Shown piece after piece: positions 5,474 to 7,214 of a stretch of 7,214 nt of DNA. Location: the NCBI GenBank assembly GCA_002781265.1, contig PETS01000052.1, forward strand, positions 1-7,214, read 5' to 3'. This stretch comes from Candidatus Falkowbacteria bacterium CG02_land_8_20_14_3_00_36_14 (GTDB taxonomy: Bacteria > Patescibacteriota > Patescibacteriia > Patescibacteriales > UM-FILTER-36-11). Numbering within the stretch: the stretch's first letter is position 1; each line of letters starts with the position of its first letter. The notes beneath the pieces were generated by a model. That model did not search any database. It saw only the letters and a program-made list of their open reading frames with translations, and had not been told where the DNA came from. Position numbers and translations under genes: made by a program.

Positions 5474-6494
5474 ATTTGAAATTATTTAAAATAATATCCA
5501 ATTTGCCGTCCAAAATAACATTAATATTGCTCCATGATTTTTTCAGGCGATGGTCGGTGATGCGATCTTGGGGAAAATTATAAGTTCTGATTTTTTCACT
5601 GCGATCGCCGGTGCCGATCTGCTGTTTGCGTTCAGCGGAATCTTTTTTTTGTTTTTCTTCTTCTATCCGCGTAGCTAATCTTGATCTTATAATCTGCATG
5701 GCCATAGCCTTGTTTTGATGCTGTGATTTTTCATTTTGGCAGCTTACAACCAATCCACTCGGCTGATGGGTAATGCGCACCGCCGAATTAGTCGTATTGA
5801 CGCTTTGTCCGCCCGGGCCAGAAGAGGCGAAAGTGTCAATGCGCAGATCTTCTTGGTTTATTTTTAATTCTACTTCTTCAGTTTCGGGCAAAACCGCCAC
5901 TGTAGCGGTGGAAGTATGGACGCGGCCTTGTTTCTCCGTTTCCGGCACTCTCTGCACCCGGTGCGTGCCTCCTTCGTATTTTAAATAACCGTAAGCGTTC
6001 TCGCCTTTGACTGAAAAAATAATTTCCTTAAATCCGCCGATGCCTATTTGATTTGAATTTAATATTTCAATCTGCCAATTATTATTAGTGGCAAAATGAG
6101 AATACATTTTGAATAAATTAGCGGCAAAAAGAGACGACTCGTCTCCACCGGTGCCGGCGCGTATTTCCATAATAACGTTCTTTTTATCCAATGGATTTTT
6201 AGGATTTATCTCTTTTTTGATATTTATTTTTAATTCTTCAGCTTTAGGATTAAGAATAGTTAATTCATCTTTTGCCAAAGCCAGCAGTTCCTGATCTTTT
6301 TCATCTTTAATAATTTCATTATTTTGGCGTATATTATTTTCTATTTTTTCCAATTCTAAAATCATCCCAATTATTGTCTTAAGGCCTCTATGCTGGCGCA
6401 TTATTTCGGTTAATTTTTGGGCATTTTTTAATATTTCCGGATCTGATAATATTTTTTCTATATCAGCAAATTTTTTCTTAATTTCTTCATACAT
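5472..6494 (-). CDS. prfA: Peptide chain release factor 1 (RF1)
   Basis: RF1 reads UAA and UAG stop codons and triggers hydrolysis of peptidyl-tRNA in the ribosome. The 340-residue protein is slightly shorter than typical RF1 (about 355-360). It shows an N-terminal helical domain 1 (about 1-100), then IRAGTGGDES (111-120), a GGTHRVQRVPETEKQGRVHTS stretch (175-195) with the PxT codon-recognition tripeptide as Pro-Glu-Thr (184-186), and the catalytic loop SSGPGGQSVNTT (224-235) with GGQ at 228-230. PxT rather than SPF identifies RF1, not RF2. Gln230 is the expected methylation target of the PrmC encoded downstream on the same strand. The TNFPQDR-type end (RTYNFPQDRITDHR, 303-316) is also standard. 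The ATG at 6494 has no Shine-Dalgarno sequence. The gene follows rpmE across a hairpin-rich 286-bp spacer. An isolated TATAAT (minus strand, 6518-6513) close to the start could give a short leader. Confidence 0.97.
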   Translation of the reverse strand: MYEEIKKKFADIEKILSDPEILKNAQKLTEIMRQHRGLKTIIGMILELEKIENNIRQNNEIIKDEKDQELLALAKDELTILNPKAEELKINIKKEINPKNPLDKKNVIMEIRAGTGGDESSLFAANLFKMYSHFATNNNWQIEILNSNQIGIGGFKEIIFSVKGENAYGYLKYEGGTHRVQRVPETEKQGRVHTSTATVAVLPETEEVELKINQEDLRIDTFASSGPGGQSVNTTNSAVRITHQPSGLVVSCQNEKSQHQNKAMAMQIIRSRLATRIEEEKQKKDSAERKQQIGTGDRSEKIRTYNFPQDRITDHRLKKSWSNINVILDGKLDIILNNFK

Positions 6495-6533
6495 AATATT
6501 TTTAATATATTTATTATAAATAATATAGTTTCA

Positions 6534-6555
6534 CCCTGCGGTTTCTGCCACAGGG
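6534..6555. repeat. G+C-rich imperfect hairpin, REP-like copy 1
   Basis: CCCTGCGG (6534-6541) pairs with CCACAGGG (6548-6555) with a single C-A mismatch around the loop TTTCTG. The arms and loop resemble those of the hairpin at 6618-6638, so the two may be copies of one short repeat family. A second pairing, GCGGTT (6538-6543) with AACCGC (6556-6561), overlaps and competes with it. It stands out sharply from the A+T-rich surroundings. Confidence 0.55.
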
Positions 6556-6571
6556 AACCGCTTAGGAAGGT

Positions 6572-6592
6572 TTGGAAACCTTAGGTTTCCAA
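6572..6592. repeat. Perfect 9-bp inverted repeat, loop TTA
   Basis: TTGGAAACC (6572-6580) and GGTTTCCAA (6584-6592) pair perfectly around a three-base loop, extendable by two G-T pairs. The left arm can pair instead with AAGGTTT at 6567-6573, and CTTAGG occurs twice (6561-6566 and 6580-6585), so the block is internally repetitive. No T-run follows on either strand, which argues against a simple terminator. Confidence 0.55.
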
Positions 6593-6612
6593 GTAAATAA
6601 AATTATTCCTTA

Positions 6613-6642
6613 ATTCGCCCTGCGCTCTTGGCGCAGGGGAAT
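6613..6642. repeat. G+C-rich hairpin, REP-like copy 2
   Basis: CCCTGCGC (6618-6625) pairs perfectly with GCGCAGGG (6631-6638) around the loop TCTTG. ATTC/GAAT (6613-6616 and 6639-6642) extends the stem by four pairs past one bulged G at 6617. It shares CCCTGCG and CAGGG arms and a TCT-type loop with the hairpin at 6534-6555. Confidence 0.6.
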
Positions 6643-6694
6643 AAACTATTTTAGTTTTAACATTTTATTAACAAATAAGCAAAATTCGCTTAAT

Positions 6695-6717
6695 TTTTAT
6701 GATTAGCAATCATAAAA
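6695..6717. repeat. 10-bp inverted repeat, loop AGC
   Basis: TTTTATGATT (6695-6704) and AATCATAAAA (6708-6717) are perfect complements around a three-base loop. Its right arm overlaps the first bases of the long hairpin at 6714-6772, so the two stems cannot both form fully. It may be part of the transcript end of rpmE or a leader element of prfA. Confidence 0.45.
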
Positions 6718-6772
6718 CGGCTTTTTATTTTATCTAGTATAAATTATACCACATAAAATAATAAGCCGTTTT
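6714..6772 (-). terminator. Long hairpin just downstream of rpmE, probable transcript end
   Basis: Arms of 20 nt (6714-6733 and 6753-6772) pair with a single T-T mismatch (6724 against 6762). AAACGGC/GCCGTTT forms the G+C-containing base. The 19-nt loop holds a small palindrome, GTATAA-A-TTATAC (6737-6749). On the minus strand it begins 9 nt after the rpmE stop and ends in GCCGTTTTATG, so the T-run is only four bases: it may terminate or protect the 3' end, but it is not a textbook terminator. Confidence 0.45.
6743..6751 (-). promoter_or_regulatory. Extended -10 (TGGTATAAT) upstream of prfA
   Basis: On the minus strand the bases read TGG followed by TATAAT, a perfect extended -10 motif, which can work without a good -35; I see none 17 bases upstream. 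It lies in the loop of the long hairpin and points at prfA. Transcription would start near 6736, giving a leader of about 240 nt that includes the three hairpins at 6534-6642. Confidence 0.4.
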
Positions 6773-6780
6773 TAAAACAG

Positions 6781-7077
6781 TTATTTTTTCGCAATTGATT
6801 TTTTAACAGTAGCGGTTTTTTTAGCTCGGACTGCTCTTTTGGCTTTTTTGCCTTTTCGTATTTTTGAGATTTGTTTTTGAGCGCTTACTTTAGCTTGGAA
6901 TTTTTCTACCCGCCGGGCGCTGTCAACTAATTTTTGCTTGCCGGTATAAAAAGGATGGCAAGCCGAACATAGCTCAACTTTTAATTCCGGCTTGGTTGAA
7001 CCGGCGATAAAACTATTACCGCAAGCGCAAATAACCTTTGCTTTTTCATAATAGGTCGGATGAATGTCTTTTTTCAT
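6781..7077 (-). CDS. rpmE: 50S ribosomal protein bL31, zinc-binding (C+) type with Lys-rich tail
   Basis: bL31 sits at the subunit interface of the ribosome. From the ATG at 7077 the protein has 98 residues and begins MKKDIHPTYY, the standard family start. Cys17 and Cys19 (ICACGNSF) plus Cys37 and Cys40 (ELCSACHPFYTGKQK) give the four zinc ligands of the C+ form; HPFYTGKQKLVDSARRVEKF (41-60) closes the domain. Residues 61-98 are an extra Lys/Ala/Arg-rich tail, longer than in the usual ~70-residue protein and probably contacting rRNA. The frame stays open upstream to an ATG at 7152, but that extension lacks family similarity and overlaps the predicted promoter at 7120-7148, so it is rejected. 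It leads the rpmE-prfA-prmC group. No Shine-Dalgarno sequence is evident. Confidence 0.95.
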   Translation of the reverse strand: MKKDIHPTYYEKAKVICACGNSFIAGSTKPELKVELCSACHPFYTGKQKLVDSARRVEKFQAKVSAQKQISKIRKGKKAKRAVRAKKTATVKKSIAKK

Positions 7078-7119
7078 ATAAATTTGTGTTTTTAAATTAT
7101 ATTTTTTTAAACATATTTT

Positions 7120-7148
7120 ATAATATACTTTTGGGCTTAAATTGTCAA
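7120..7148 (-). promoter_or_regulatory. Strong sigma70-type promoter for rpmE
   Basis: On the minus strand a perfect TTGACA (7148-7143) is followed after 17 bases by TATTAT (7125-7120), five of six matches to the -10 consensus. Transcription would start near 7113, giving a leader of about 35 nt before the rpmE ATG at 7077. It is the best promoter match in the window. Confidence 0.65.
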
Positions 7149-7177
7149 GCATGATTTAGTATTATGTAAAGGCTATT

Positions 7178-7214
7178 TAGAAATGTCATACCATTGGGCA
7201 AAGTAGAAATGTCA
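7178..7214. repeat. Direct repeat TAGAAATGTCA, two copies at the window edge
   Basis: The 11-mer occurs exactly at 7178-7188 and 7204-7214, a 26-base period, and the second copy ends on the last base of the window. The bases between (TACCATTGGGCAAAG) form no stem. Short repeated sites like this can flank insertion sequences or bind a transposase or regulator, but no transposase gene is visible, so the nature is unknown. Confidence 0.5.

Larger units (their letters stand above)
6495..6780. other. Non-coding, hairpin-rich spacer between rpmE and prfA
   Basis: No convincing coding frame, tRNA or known riboswitch pattern is visible in these 286 bases. They contain five separate inverted repeats and an extended -10, listed individually. 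The G+C-rich islands at 6534-6561 and 6618-6638 contrast with the flanking A+T-rich DNA. Confidence 0.7.

Noticed and set aside
5773..5988. Open frame on the plus strand inside prfA
   Set aside because: Antisense shadow of the conserved GGQ/PxT region; no start signal and no family resemblance.
6534..6560. H-type pseudoknot from two interleaved pairings
   Set aside because: The interleaved stems exist on paper, but both connecting loops would have zero length, which is sterically unlikely; alternative hairpins are simpler.
6534..6642. CRISPR-like array
   Set aside because: Only two diverged hairpins, with no repeated unit of constant length and no cas genes.
7078..7152. N-terminal extension of bL31 to an upstream ATG
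   Set aside because: The family start MKKDIHP is at 7077 and the extension overlaps a strong promoter, so it is probably not translated.

Overview
This AT-rich window carries eight protein-coding genes and looks like ordinary chromosome from a small-genome bacterium. My best guess is a Patescibacteria/CPR lineage, probably Parcubacteria-like. The guess rests on base composition, start sites that mostly lack a Shine-Dalgarno sequence, an unrecognised membrane protein next to rodA, bL25 and bL31 with long charged tails, and a DUF3048 (YerB-like) protein. No rRNA or single-copy marker tree was available, so the lineage is inference.

Plus-strand block (about 1-4043): four closely spaced genes (gaps of 44, 41 and 11-12 nt) that probably form one operon. 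They are an unrecognised single-pass membrane protein, the RodA/SEDS peptidoglycan glycosyltransferase, ribosomal protein bL25 of the long CTC type, and a membrane-anchored DUF3048 protein. The theme is cell envelope plus one ribosomal protein. A promoter-like pair and a perfect DnaA-box 9-mer lie in the first 60 bases. The block seems to end at a hairpin plus T-run that sits inside the 3' end of the convergent prmC gene.

Minus-strand block (7148-4048): rpmE (bL31), prfA (release factor 1) and prmC (which methylates the GGQ glutamine of release factors). This is the well-known rpmE-prfA-prmC translation-termination neighbourhood. It is interrupted by a small unrecognised plus-strand gene (5053-5448) between prfA and prmC. 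That gene has the only good Shine-Dalgarno sequence in the window and its own compact terminator.

The 286-bp rpmE-prfA spacer (6495-6780) has no gene but is packed with inverted repeats: two related G+C-rich hairpins, a 9-bp perfect hairpin, a 10-bp hairpin, and a 20-nt-arm hairpin whose loop holds a perfect extended -10 on the minus strand. The last 37 bases contain an 11-bp direct repeat, TAGAAATGTCA, that runs exactly to the window edge and may be the border of a repeat or mobile element.

I found no convincing new defence, mobile or catalytic system. The most interesting items are the NLPY variant of the PrmC catalytic motif, the intruding unknown gene, the hairpin-rich spacer and the edge repeat.
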